Part shown: in pieces, positions 26,001-34,009 of the stretch
How positions within the stretch are numbered: the first letter of the stretch is position 1
Layout: every line of letters starts with the position of its first letter
Source of the DNA: Kribbella caucasensis
Lineage (GTDB): Bacteria > Actinomycetota > Actinomycetes > Propionibacteriales > Kribbellaceae
Assembly: GCF_004361855.1 (NCBI RefSeq)
Contig: NZ_SNWQ01000025.1
Coordinates: 39,968-103,967 of the forward strand
Length of the DNA: 64,000 bases
Reading direction: 5' to 3'
The notes under the pieces: model-generated
The model's database searches: none
Told to the model about the DNA's origin: nothing
What the model saw: only the letters and a program-made list of their open reading frames with translations
Translations under genes and position numbers: made by a program

Positions 26001-26393
26001 GTGCCGTCGCCGATGTCCAGGCGCGCCAGAGAGTTCGCCGACGACGGCGTCGGCATCGCGGTGGCCCGCCGGCTGCTGAGCTGTCGCGGCGGGCTACTAC
26101 GAGTGGCGAAAAACGTGGACTACGTGGAGGCCCTGCTTTCGCAAGCCGGGCTCGAGTCGCGCAGGTACGAAGCGGCGCCGGGGCGGGTGAACCTGATCGC
26201 GCTTGGCGTGGAACCGCCCGGACCCTGCCTGCGCTCCTTCTCCACGCCCACCTCGACGTGGTCCCGGCTGACCCCGCCGACTGGTCCGAGGATCCTTTCA
26301 GTGGGGTGATCCGTGACGGCGTCCTCTGGGGGAGAGGAGCGGTCGATATGAAGAACATGGCGGGGATGATCCTGGCCGCCTTAGGCGATCTCT
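26001..26393 (+). pseudogene. M20-family metallopeptidase, N-terminal part (frameshifted)
   Basis: Two frames hold the start of an M20 peptidase. One reads VEALLSQAGLESRRYEAAPG then RVNLIA. After a frameshift near 26220 another reads VVPADPADWSEDPFSGVIRD, GVLWGRGAVDMKNMAGMILA and ALGDL. The latter contains the family metal-ligand Asp (GRGAVDMK). Homology stops abruptly near 26393, where the adjacent segment continues the same protein on the opposite strand. Confidence 0.8.
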
Positions 26394-26395
26394 CG

Positions 26396-26700
26396 GGGCG
26401 GGTCACCCCCGACCACGCCCAGGGTGTCGATGACGGCCTTGACCAGCGAGCCGTCAAACGGTGCCTCCATTGCGATGAGGCCCATCTCGATGTCGATCGT
26501 GATGTCGGGACCTGCGAGCTGCTTGATCCGTTCCAGGACGAGGTCCCGTTGTCCCGGGAGGAAACGGACGTCGACCAAGGCCGATGCCCGTTCGGGGATG
26601 ACGTTCTCTTGTATCCGCCGTGGAGCATCGTGACATTGGAGACGTCTGCAGCCCCGCGGTCACGAACCGGGCGCCGAAGCCAAGGGCGTTCGCGACCGTC
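26396..26700 (-). pseudogene. M20-family metallopeptidase, inverted internal part
   Basis: On the minus strand: VSNVTMLHGGYK and, after a frameshift, ENVIPERASALVDVRFLPGQ and RDLVLERIKQLAGPDITIDI, then SLVKAVIDTLGVV. This is the dimerisation-domain region of an M20 peptidase, which normally follows the N-terminal part found just to the left on the plus strand. The arrangement implies an inversion inside one ancestral gene. The C-terminal metal-binding region is missing. Confidence 0.75.
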
Positions 26701-26777
26701 ATCGGCGCTGGTTCGGCTCAGCTTTCACTGTCTTCCCCTCGTCGTCGATGAATCGCATCAGAAGCAGGCTCGCCGGG

Positions 26778-27800
26778 CTACGAGAGTTCGCGCAGCCAGT
26801 TGCGGAGCTGGGCGTCGGTGGCTTTGCTGGCGAGCGTCGCGCGGGCAATCGTGCCGTCCGACCTCACCACCGCGATGGCTACCAAGGTCTCGAAGCCTGG
26901 TTGCCCTGGCTGCATCTCTGGGACACCATTTGTGATCGCGTAGCCCGCGGCGCCCTTGATGTCGATTCCAACCGGTACCTCGAACCGCCCGGCAGTCTTG
27001 GACACGGAGTCCGCGAAGGCCTTCGCGTCCGCGGGATTGAGCAGTGAGCCCTTCCAGTCGCTGGGCGGAACAGCGATCAGCAGTCCGATGACCGCAGGTT
27101 GGCGCCGCCGTCTGTCATTGGCAGCAACCGGCTGAGTGCCGATCTGATCCCGGCCGCAGGTCCTGTGACAACGACGAACGGCTTGCGGCGGTACGACGCT
27201 GCGGTGAGTTCACCACCGCCGACAGCCGGCACACGGAGGGTACCGAGCTGGTCGGGTGCGGTCGTCTCGGCGTCCGGCGGCAGGTTTGTAGAGTCGATCC
27301 CGTCACTGCCCGGCGGCAGCTTTGTCGAGAAGGTGTCGGCGTTGATCGGCGGTCCGAACGTCACTTCGATCGGTATGGATGGTCCGTTCACCAGCATCAG
27401 GCCGGTCTGTTCATCCAGCGCTATCTCTCGGGCGTCCATCTCCACTTGCCCGGTTTCGCCCGGGTCGACCTTGTCGCAGGCGTAGCGCACCGCGCTCCTG
27501 CCGTAGAGCGTCTTCAAGCCCAATCTGCGGGCGTTTGGGCAGGTCTGCATGAACTCGTCCGTACCGTCCTTGAAGAAGAAGGTCTGCTTGACGAACGCGT
27601 CCTCGCTCGGATTCTCCTCACGCATGTACTTCGGCTCATCGTGAGGGTTGTAGATCAGGATCGCCACTCCGTCCCAGACCAGGACCAACCCGGCGTCCGG
27701 CCCAGTGAAGGTCGTGATGCGATACCGACGGTTGCCGTCAGCAATGATTTCGCCCGACTCGGATCGCCACCGCAGCCAACCACCGCCCCGATCGCGACAG
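26778..27800 (-). pseudogene. LolA-like outer domain plus thioredoxin-like C terminus, frameshifted
   Basis: Upstream frame (27800-27080): GNRRYRITTFTGPDAGLVLV, WDGVAILIYNPHDEPKYMRE and KTLYGRSAVRYACDKV, typical of actinobacterial LolA/DUF2092-like lipoproteins. It stops at 27077, but the adjacent frame continues with IGLLIAVPPSDWKGSLLNPA and SKTAGRFEVPVGIDIKGAAG, then YAITNGVPEM to a stop at 26778, resembling a thioredoxin/redoxin tail. A single frameshift near 27090 separates the halves. The N terminus upstream of about 27760 has no recognisable signal sequence or domain and may be replaced. Probably a dead gene. Confidence 0.65.
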
Positions 27801-27978
27801 CCGGGCCCCCAGGTCAGTCTGCGCTCCGAGTGCCCCGCGCGCACGAGCCAGCGTCCTGAAATGCCAAGGAGCCTCCGCGGAGTGCCCAGCGCAGTGGCGG
27901 CTGCTGATCCGGCGCAACAACGCCACCCCATCCGACTCGACGGCGCTCTCCGGATGCCGCCGTGCTGAGACTTGGCCT

Positions 27979-28992
27979 TCAGCGCCACTTGGGCGGGGCG
28001 GGTCCGACCACGAGTTCGTACAGGGCGTGGCTGTAGGTCGTCTGGCGATGGATGCCGGTGAGGATCGGTCGCAGAACGTCGGCGGTCAGTCGCCGGAGGG
28101 TCACACCGTCGTCGATGCCGTTGAAGTGACAGCCGCTGTACCGGATGAGCACCTCTTGGTCACCGTTGCTGCCGTGGAGCTTGAGGACCAGGATCTCCGA
28201 TCCGTACGTTTCTAGGCAGTCTGTGTCGTCCGGTCCGCCGCCTTCCGGCGCGCTGGTGATGGCATCGACCAGGGCATCCGCGGCCCTGTCGCGGACGACC
28301 GAGCTCGCGATCAGTGGCGCGCGCCGACGGGCTGCGGGGGCGCCGATGGCGTACCGGCAGAGCGCGATCGACTCGACGGTGCCGAGCGATGCCGTCCCAC
28401 CGCCCGAAGGCCGTCCTTGCGGCTGGCGGGCGAGCGGATGGTCCGGCGCACAACCGTAGGCGTCAGTACCGTCGATCACCCGCGCCGAATCCAGGATCCG
28501 TCGCCTGATGGAGTTGTCATCACTGACCACCGTGACCTGGACGCCGTCCACCAGCCGAATCTCCTCGACCCAGCCGTGGTCGGCTGGATGGACGCCCGGC
28601 GTGTCGGCGGGAATTCTGCGTACGGCGTCGAACCACAGATACGAGGCTCGATACGCAAGCAGCGGTAGCCGAGTCCCGCAACCGATGGCTCGCACCGCTC
28701 CGGGGCGCCCAACATAAGGGCGTTGCACCTTCTCGACAAGACAAGGCGGTGAGCCGGTGGTGCCGTAGCCCCAGTCGTCCGGGACCTGGAGCTCGATCGT
28801 TTCGTACGACTCCCACCGCCAGCCGTCGCCGGGGGGCGAGGCAGCCGGTCGGGAGTCAGCGGGACGGCTGGCCGCGTTGCCGGAATCGTCACCTTCGAGT
28901 ACTGAGCTCACTCCGAAGATGCCGGCCGCAACGGCCGCACAGACCAGTACGACGGCTCCGACCGTGCGCCCAATCTGCACGCGTCGACGCAT
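27979..28992 (-). CDS. Hypothetical membrane-anchored protein
   Basis: A 337-residue protein with a short basic N terminus, one transmembrane helix (VGAVVLVCAAVAAGIFGVSS) and a large extracytoplasmic domain rich in paired cysteines (PPCLVEK, AIGCGTR, YGCAPD, ALCRYA, DDTDCLETY, YSGCHFNG). The six cysteines suggest disulfides. ATG 28992 is chosen for the purine-rich GGGAGGGAG upstream; an in-frame ATG at 29031 is less likely. I do not recognise the family. Confidence 0.7.
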   Translation of the reverse strand: MRRRVQIGRTVGAVVLVCAAVAAGIFGVSSVLEGDDSGNAASRPADSRPAASPPGDGWRWESYETIELQVPDDWGYGTTGSPPCLVEKVQRPYVGRPGAVRAIGCGTRLPLLAYRASYLWFDAVRRIPADTPGVHPADHGWVEEIRLVDGVQVTVVSDDNSIRRRILDSARVIDGTDAYGCAPDHPLARQPQGRPSGGGTASLGTVESIALCRYAIGAPAARRRAPLIASSVVRDRAADALVDAITSAPEGGGPDDTDCLETYGSEILVLKLHGSNGDQEVLIRYSGCHFNGIDDGVTLRRLTADVLRPILTGIHRQTTYSHALYELVVGPAPPKWR

Positions 28993-29107
28993 CCCCCTCA
29001 ACTCCCTCCCCGGTTGTATCGAACGGTGCACCCGAAAACCGGACCGCGCAACAGTTGGTCCGTGCTGTACGCGTCGGGGCCTGCGGCGCCCCGACTACCC
29101 GACCCTG

Positions 29108-29245
29108 TCAGGCAAATGGGCCGCAGGTTTGCAGGATCGCCACCTCTCCCGCGAGCGACGGGTCGATCCAGGCCTTCCAGTACGGGTAGACCTGGGCTTT
29201 GTCGTCCTTGCCGTCGTACACCTTGGTCGCCTCGAACAGCCGCCG
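29108..29245 (-). pseudogene. C-terminal fragment of an unknown protein
   Basis: A minus-strand stretch RRLFEATKVYDGKDDKAQVY then PYWKAWIDPSLAGEVAILQT ends at a stop at 29108. Its composition is protein-like, but upstream sequence in this frame is low-complexity and antisense to the next gene. It looks like the tail of a lost gene; family not recognised. Confidence 0.35.
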
Positions 29246-29291
29246 ATCGAGGTCGGCACCCCACCACCGGCGGTCGTCTGGCTGTCGTGTT

Positions 29292-29612
29292 TCACCGCGG
29301 GCGCTGCTGGACCTCGCACTGGGGGCCGGCGGGGGTGAGCTCGCAGACGATGTAGGCGTCGGTGGTCGCGTCGGCGGCGGGAAGCCACGGCATGACGGCA
29401 TCGCCGCCGAGGAGAGCGGCCAGGGTCTGGAGCTCGGGGTCGCGCGGTTCGGGGTGATGCCGGTAGCCCGCGGCGCCAAGGGCCAGGGCGATCGCCATAC
29501 CGAGCAGGTTGACCTCGGTCGGCTGCTCCGGTGGGACAGTCCCCTCGGCCGGCTCGAACCGGATGCCGTGATCGGGGACCTGGACGATGCGCGCGACGTA
29601 GCTGGCTGTCAT
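29292..29612 (-). CDS. Small hypothetical protein
   Basis: A 106-residue acidic protein (ARIVQVPDHGIRFEPAEGTV, then LGMAIALALGAAGYRHHPEP). No signal or obvious membrane segment beyond a short alanine-rich helix. The start is ATG 29612 or 29639; neither has a good ribosome site. It lies between a gene fragment and a dispersed repeat, so it may itself be a relic. Confidence 0.5.
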   Translation of the reverse strand: MTASYVARIVQVPDHGIRFEPAEGTVPPEQPTEVNLLGMAIALALGAAGYRHHPEPRDPELQTLAALLGGDAVMPWLPAADATTDAYIVCELTPAGPQCEVQQRPR

Positions 29613-29706
29613 GAGGCTGAGCGTAGACCGCGACGGCAATGGCCGCGGCAGGTCAGTTAGGTTAATGGAGGCTGACGCCGATGTCCTGATACATCATTGA
29701 TTCGTA

Positions 29707-29800
29707 TCCCCAGGGACTTGAACCCCCATGGTGTCCGAGGAGGGACACGCACCCTAACCACACGTCTGGCTAACCACACGTCTGGCTAGCCACCGTCTGG
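29707..29800. repeat. Dispersed repeat copy 2, with tandem tail duplication
   Basis: The core GTGTCC-GAGGAG-GGACAC lies at 29731-29748, followed by the conserved tail to 29764. The preceding palindrome seen in copies 1 and 3 is degenerate here (29707-29725). The tail CTAACCACACGTCTGG is duplicated in tandem at 29754-29769 and 29770-29785, with a third imperfect unit at 29786-29800. It lies at the 3' end of the DeoR gene. Confidence 0.8.
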
Positions 29801-29827
29801 CGCTTGCGGTGTGATGGATGGTTGGTA

Positions 29828-30625
29828 CTAGTCGAATGAGTCGCGGGGGAGCTCGAGGGTGACGTGGGACTTGGCGAGTTGGTCGCGGATCGAGGGTGAC
29901 GGTGCCCGGTCTGTGACCACGGTGGTGATGCGGTCCCAGGGGCACAGCAGGACCGGGGCGGAGGTCGTGAACTTGGTGTGGTCGGCCAGAAGGACGACCT
30001 GGTCGGCGATGTCGATCAAGGCCTGCTTGGTCGGCCGCTCGATGTCGGTCGCGACGTACACGCCTCGGTCGTCGGCGGCGGCGGCGCCGAGGAAAAGGGT
30101 CCGCACCCGCAGCCGGGCGGTGGCGTCCACCGTCATCGGCCCCACGAAGGCCTGGCTCTCGGGCAGGACATCGCCACCGAGTCCGACGATGCGACCACTG
30201 CCGCGGTTCAGCATCAGTTGAATGACGGGCACCGAGTGCGTGACCACGGAGCCGCGGAACGTCTCGGGGAGCGCCTCCGCGAGCGCATAGGTCGTGGTGC
30301 CGGCGTCGATCGCCACCGTGTCGGTCGGGCCGATCAGCTCGACCGCGGTTTCGGCGATCAGGCGCTTCGCGGCTGCTGCGATGCCGGCCCGGCTGACGAA
30401 CGCAGGGGCGTGCAGCGGGCCGTGCGGAACGCTGACGCCACCGCGAACCACGCGCACCTCCCCGCCCTGCTCGAGTTTGCGCAGGTCGCGGCGGATTGTC
30501 ATGTCGGAGACGCCGAGTTCGCGGGTGAGGTCTGCGACGGACACGAAGCCCGAGGTCCGGAGTGCCTCGAGGATGGTCCGGCGGCGTGCCGGAGCGCTGT
30601 CGTAGCGCATCGATCCCTCGGACAT
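29828..30625 (-). CDS. DeoR/GlpR-family repressor of the sulfosugar operon
   Basis: A 265-residue sugar-metabolism repressor. The N-terminal HTH_DeoR is RRRTILEALRTSGFVSVADL followed by TRELGVSDMTIRRDLRKLEQ. The C-terminal sugar-phosphate sensor has DAGTTTYALAEALP and LPESQAFVGP. ATG 30625 follows GGAGGGCGG. It is divergent from the kinase gene across two operator-like repeats. E. coli YihW, which controls the sulfoquinovose genes, belongs to the same family, in line with the neighbouring YihT-like gene. The effector is probably a phosphorylated intermediate (inference). Confidence 0.9.
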   Translation of the reverse strand: MSEGSMRYDSAPARRRTILEALRTSGFVSVADLTRELGVSDMTIRRDLRKLEQGGEVRVVRGGVSVPHGPLHAPAFVSRAGIAAAAKRLIAETAVELIGPTDTVAIDAGTTTYALAEALPETFRGSVVTHSVPVIQLMLNRGSGRIVGLGGDVLPESQAFVGPMTVDATARLRVRTLFLGAAAADDRGVYVATDIERPTKQALIDIADQVVLLADHTKFTTSAPVLLCPWDRITTVVTDRAPSPSIRDQLAKSHVTLELPRDSFD

Positions 30626-30670
30626 CCGCCCTCCTATCTGCGGCCAGTGTTGAGATTCTATCCCCAGACT

Positions 30671-30709
30671 ATGTTGACTTTCCAACATTAATTGTTAGTA
30701 TCGCAACAT
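30671..30709. promoter_or_regulatory. Promoter with double DeoR-type operator
   Basis: Two short inverted repeats lie side by side: ATGTTG-N6-CAACAT (30671-30688) and TGTT-N8-AACA (30693-30708). A sigma70-like promoter for the rightward operon overlaps them: TTGACT (30674-30679), 16-bp spacer, TAGTAT (30696-30701). Repressor binding would block RNA polymerase directly. Confidence 0.65.
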
Positions 30710-30734
30710 CGATGGTCAGAGGAAGGGGACTCGG

Positions 30735-31658
30735 ATGAGTGCCGACCCGCCGGCGGTCTTCGCCGGGGCAGTGACGCTCGACGCGATCGCGCTTGTAGAT
30801 CGCTTCCCAGACCCGGATGAGCGGCTGGTCGCCGAGCAGCTCGACTATGCAGGCGGCGGTCCTGCCGCGACTGCGGCGGTCGCTGCTGCTCGGCTCGGTG
30901 TGCCCGCGGCCTTCGTCGGGACGGTCGGAGACGACCCCGAGGGCCGACGGATCGTTGAGGACTTGCGGGCCGAGGGGGTCGACGTCTCCGGTGTCACCGT
31001 GGCGGCCGGCCAGTCGTCCGGCGCGAGTGTCATCGTTGTGGATAGGCAACGCGGGACCAGGGCCATCTGTACCCGGCCGGGTCCGGCGCCGGTCCTGACC
31101 TCGGCCGCGGATTTGTTGCTGTCGGCCGAATGGGTGCACGTCGACCACCTCGGCTGGTCTCCCGTCCAAACCCTCCTGGGCGGAGCCAAGGAGCGGCGCC
31201 CGATGCTCGCGGTCGACGCGGGCAACCCGATCCCCGGGTTCACGTTCACCGGCGTCGATCTCTACGTCCCGACGGTCGAGGCGCTGCGGCGCGACCACGG
31301 CGATGCCGACATCGACAAGCTCCTCGACGCGGCCTTGGCGGCCGGCGCGGGCAGCGTCGTCGCGACCGATGGCCCCCTCGGCTCGTACGCCGCGACAGCA
31401 GCCGGCGAGCGGTATCACGCACCAGGACTGAAGGTAGAGGTCATCAGCACCCTTGGTGCCGGCGACGTGTTCCACGGTGCGCTGATCGCGGCGCGGATGC
31501 GGCGCCTGCCGCTGGGCCAGTGCCTTGCGTTCGCCAATATCGCGGCCGCGTTGTCGTGCCGTGGCCTCGACGGTCGTTCAGCCATTCCGCAGTACGACGA
31601 GGTGGCGGCGCTCCTGCCGTCCCTGACGTGGACCGAGTCTCAAGGAGAGTCACGATGA
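30735..31658 (+). CDS. PfkB-family sugar kinase (probable sulfofructose kinase)
   Basis: A 307-residue ribokinase-fold kinase. N-terminal substrate-lid region includes LDYAGGGPAATAAVAAARLG; the catalytic/anion-hole motif TLGAGDVFHGAL has its base Asp at about residue 244. In a cluster with a YihT-type aldolase it is expected to phosphorylate 6-deoxy-6-sulfofructose at C1 (the YihV role); the reaction is inferred from context. AGGAAGG lies before ATG 30735. It overlaps the aldolase start by ATGA. Confidence 0.88.
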   Translation: MSADPPAVFAGAVTLDAIALVDRFPDPDERLVAEQLDYAGGGPAATAAVAAARLGVPAAFVGTVGDDPEGRRIVEDLRAEGVDVSGVTVAAGQSSGASVIVVDRQRGTRAICTRPGPAPVLTSAADLLLSAEWVHVDHLGWSPVQTLLGGAKERRPMLAVDAGNPIPGFTFTGVDLYVPTVEALRRDHGDADIDKLLDAALAAGAGSVVATDGPLGSYAATAAGERYHAPGLKVEVISTLGAGDVFHGALIAARMRRLPLGQCLAFANIAAALSCRGLDGRSAIPQYDEVAALLPSLTWTESQGESR

Positions 31659-32563
31659 CCAGCGCCCAGACCAGCCGGCCGGACCAGACCGGGACGGCGC
31701 CTGACTTGTCTGTCCTGGCCAGGCCGAGTGGTGGTTTCGCGATGCTCGCGGTGGACCAGCGGGAGGCGATGCGAGCGATGTTCGCCGCGCATCAGACCAC
31801 ACCGGTCACCGACGACCAGGTCACCCGATTCAAGTTGGCCGCCGCGTCGATCCTCACGCCGTACGCGTCCGGTGTCCTGATCGACAAGCAGTTCGCCTTC
31901 GACCAGGCCGTGGCGGAGCGAGTCGTCGACCCGGCCTGCGGCTTGATCGCCGCGGCGGACCACTTCATCGCCGGACCGGACGAGTTCGTCGCCGACGTGG
32001 AGATCGACCGGGCGGTCGTACCCTCGGAGGTGCGCGACCAAGGTGCGGTCGCCCTGAAGCTGCTCGTCATCCATCGCCCGGACGGCGATCCCGCAGCCCG
32101 GATCGCGATGGTCGAGGAGTTCGTCGGCCGGTGCCGGGCGGCGGGCCTGATCAGCATCATCGAGCCGGTGTCGAAGGCGCCGCGCGACGGACGTGAGTGG
32201 AACTGGGACGATGGCGTTCTCGCTGCCGCCCGCGAGCTGGGCGCGCTCGGTGCCGACCTGTACAAGGCGGAAGTCCCGCTGCATGGGGACGGTGATGCCG
32301 ACGAGATCCGCCGGCGGTGCGAGGCGATCACCGAGGCGGTCGATTCGCCGTGGGTGGTGTTGTCGTCCGGTGTGCCGCACGAGCTGTTCCCGGAAGCGGT
32401 TCGGATCGCCTGCTCCGCCGGCGCCTCCGGCTTCCTGGCCGGTCGCGCCATCTGGGCTTCGGTGATCGGCAGCGACGATGTGGAACGCGATCTTCTTGAG
32501 ATCTCGGTACCACGGTTGGAGCGCCTCGGCGCTGTCGTCGACGAGGCGCTGGGAGAGAGGTGA
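31655..32563 (+). CDS. yihT: Class I sulfofructose-1-phosphate aldolase, YihT-like
   Basis: A 302-residue class I aldolase expected to cleave 6-deoxy-6-sulfofructose 1-phosphate into DHAP and 3-sulfolactaldehyde. Many segments match what I know of E. coli YihT: SGGFAMLAVDQREAMR, the ALKLLV strand, GLISIIEPVSKAPRDG, and SSGVPHELFPEAVRIACSAG followed by ASGFLAGRAIWAS. The Schiff-base Lys lies in ADLYKAEVPLHG (about K204). The match to YihT is much closer than to LacD tagatose-bisphosphate aldolases. Substrate assignment remains inference until tested. Confidence 0.85.
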   Translation: MTSAQTSRPDQTGTAPDLSVLARPSGGFAMLAVDQREAMRAMFAAHQTTPVTDDQVTRFKLAAASILTPYASGVLIDKQFAFDQAVAERVVDPACGLIAAADHFIAGPDEFVADVEIDRAVVPSEVRDQGAVALKLLVIHRPDGDPAARIAMVEEFVGRCRAAGLISIIEPVSKAPRDGREWNWDDGVLAAARELGALGADLYKAEVPLHGDGDADEIRRRCEAITEAVDSPWVVLSSGVPHELFPEAVRIACSAGASGFLAGRAIWASVIGSDDVERDLLEISVPRLERLGAVVDEALGER

Positions 32564-32568
32564 CCGGC

Positions 32569-33981
32569 ATGACCGTCCGCCCGAAGGTCGTGGTCGTCCC
32601 GACCGCGCGACCAACCTTCGCCGTCGAGGTGGCCAAGGTTCGCGCTGTCGCCGCCAGAGCGTTGCTGGTCGAGCTCGGCGCCGACGTGACCGGTCCGGCC
32701 GACCTGGTGATGACGCCCGAGGACGTGGCAGCCGCGGCTGAGTTCGTGACCGCCGACGCCGACCTCGTCATCAACATCTGCGCCTCGTTCTCGGACGCGT
32801 CCCCAGCGCTCGAGTTGTACGCCGGTCTGGACCGCCCACCGCTGCTGTGGTCCTTCCGCGAACCCGGACCGGTCGGTGACCGGCTCTGGCTGAACTCCTT
32901 GTGCGGTGCCAACCTGTTCGGTCACGCGCTGCTGGTCCACGCCGGACTGTCCGCTCGCTTGGTGTACGGCGATCCCAGCGAGCCGGCCGTTCGTGACGCC
33001 ATCGGCGCAGCTCTTCGTGGCGACCTGCCCCCGGCACCGGACGTTCCGTCGGTAGTCCGCGAACGCGGTGACACCGACGAGGTGGCCGAGGCACTCCGCG
33101 GGCTGCGCGGACGCACGATCGGCCTGGTCGGCGAGGCTCCGACCGGCTTCACTCCCAGCCGGTACGACGCGGCGCTGGTCGACAAGCTCTTCGGACTCGC
33201 CATCGAAGAGATCGGTGTCGAGGCCATGTTCGACCGGGTGGACGAGGTTCCGGCCGCAGAACGCGACGTCGAACGGGCCGACGCAGTCGCGGCACAACCG
33301 TCGTTGGCGACGCTCGACCCGGCGCAGGTCGCACTGTCCGCCAGCGTGACGACCGCACTCAAGTCGTGGCGGGACCAGGCGGATCTGAGCGCGATGGCGA
33401 TCCGCTGCTGGCCGGAGTTCCCGGCTTCCCTCGGAGTTTGCCCCTGCTCGTCGCTGTCGCGGCTGGCCGACGCCGGTACGCCGACGGCCTGCGAGCGGGA
33501 TGTGTACGGAGCGGTCACGATGATGCTGCTCGAGGCGCTGGGCGCTGGAACGACCTATCTCGTCGACACCGTTGACCTCGATGCCGAGCGCAACGTCGTA
33601 CGGCTGTGGCACTGCGGTGCGGCAGCCACGTCTCTGGCCGCCGATCCGTCGGCGGCGACCCAATATGTCCACTGCAACCGCAAGATCGGTGTCGCGGGCA
33701 ACTTCCCGCTCAAGACCGGTCCGGTGATGATGGCGCGGCTCACGGAGAACCCCGGAGCCGCCGGCCTGCGCCTACTGATCGCCGCGGGGGAGTCCGTCCC
33801 GGAGCCGAATCGCTTCCAGGGCAACACCGCGGCCGTCCGCCTCGATGCCGACGCCGAAGACTTCGTGCACGGCCTCGTCAGCGGAGGCTTCCCACACCAC
33901 ACCGTCCTGGCCTGGACCGACGTCCGCCCCGCACTACGGACCGCCGCCGACCAGCTCGGGATTCCCGTCGTCGAGTGGTGA
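32569..33981 (+). CDS. L-fucose/L-arabinose isomerase-fold protein (probable sulfoquinovose isomerase)
   Basis: A 470-residue ketol-isomerase of the fucose/arabinose isomerase superfamily. Likely metal ligands are the Glu in ACERDVYGAVTMM (about E309), Asp in YLVDTVDLDAE (about 332-335) and a His in GGFPHHTVLAW (about 442). GGGAGAGAGG lies 8 bp before ATG 32569. In the isomerase-kinase-aldolase series it would convert sulfoquinovose to sulfofructose. Such isomerases, unrelated to E. coli YihS, are used in the sulfo-EMP2 and sulfo-transaldolase routes of Gram-positive bacteria. Confidence 0.8.
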   Translation: MTVRPKVVVVPTARPTFAVEVAKVRAVAARALLVELGADVTGPADLVMTPEDVAAAAEFVTADADLVINICASFSDASPALELYAGLDRPPLLWSFREPGPVGDRLWLNSLCGANLFGHALLVHAGLSARLVYGDPSEPAVRDAIGAALRGDLPPAPDVPSVVRERGDTDEVAEALRGLRGRTIGLVGEAPTGFTPSRYDAALVDKLFGLAIEEIGVEAMFDRVDEVPAAERDVERADAVAAQPSLATLDPAQVALSASVTTALKSWRDQADLSAMAIRCWPEFPASLGVCPCSSLSRLADAGTPTACERDVYGAVTMMLLEALGAGTTYLVDTVDLDAERNVVRLWHCGAAATSLAADPSAATQYVHCNRKIGVAGNFPLKTGPVMMARLTENPGAAGLRLLIAAGESVPEPNRFQGNTAAVRLDADAEDFVHGLVSGGFPHHTVLAWTDVRPALRTAADQLGIPVVEW

Positions 33982-34009
33982 GCCACTCGTCTGTGAAGGA
34001 GTGCCGCAC

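Noticed and set aside
29707..29764. Minus-strand reading of the dispersed repeat looks slightly like a tRNA (GGTTCAAGTCC-like arm in copy 2).
   Set aside because: No acceptor stem, D arm or 7-nt anticodon loop can be formed, and the T-arm-like part is not conserved in the other copies.
29754..29800. Tandem 16-bp units suggested a CRISPR-like array.
   Set aside because: The units are directly adjacent with no spacers, only two are perfect, and there are no cas genes.
30669..33672. Long minus-strand frames opposite the kinase, aldolase and isomerase genes.
   Set aside because: Composition and phase are those expected of complements of high-GC coding sequence.
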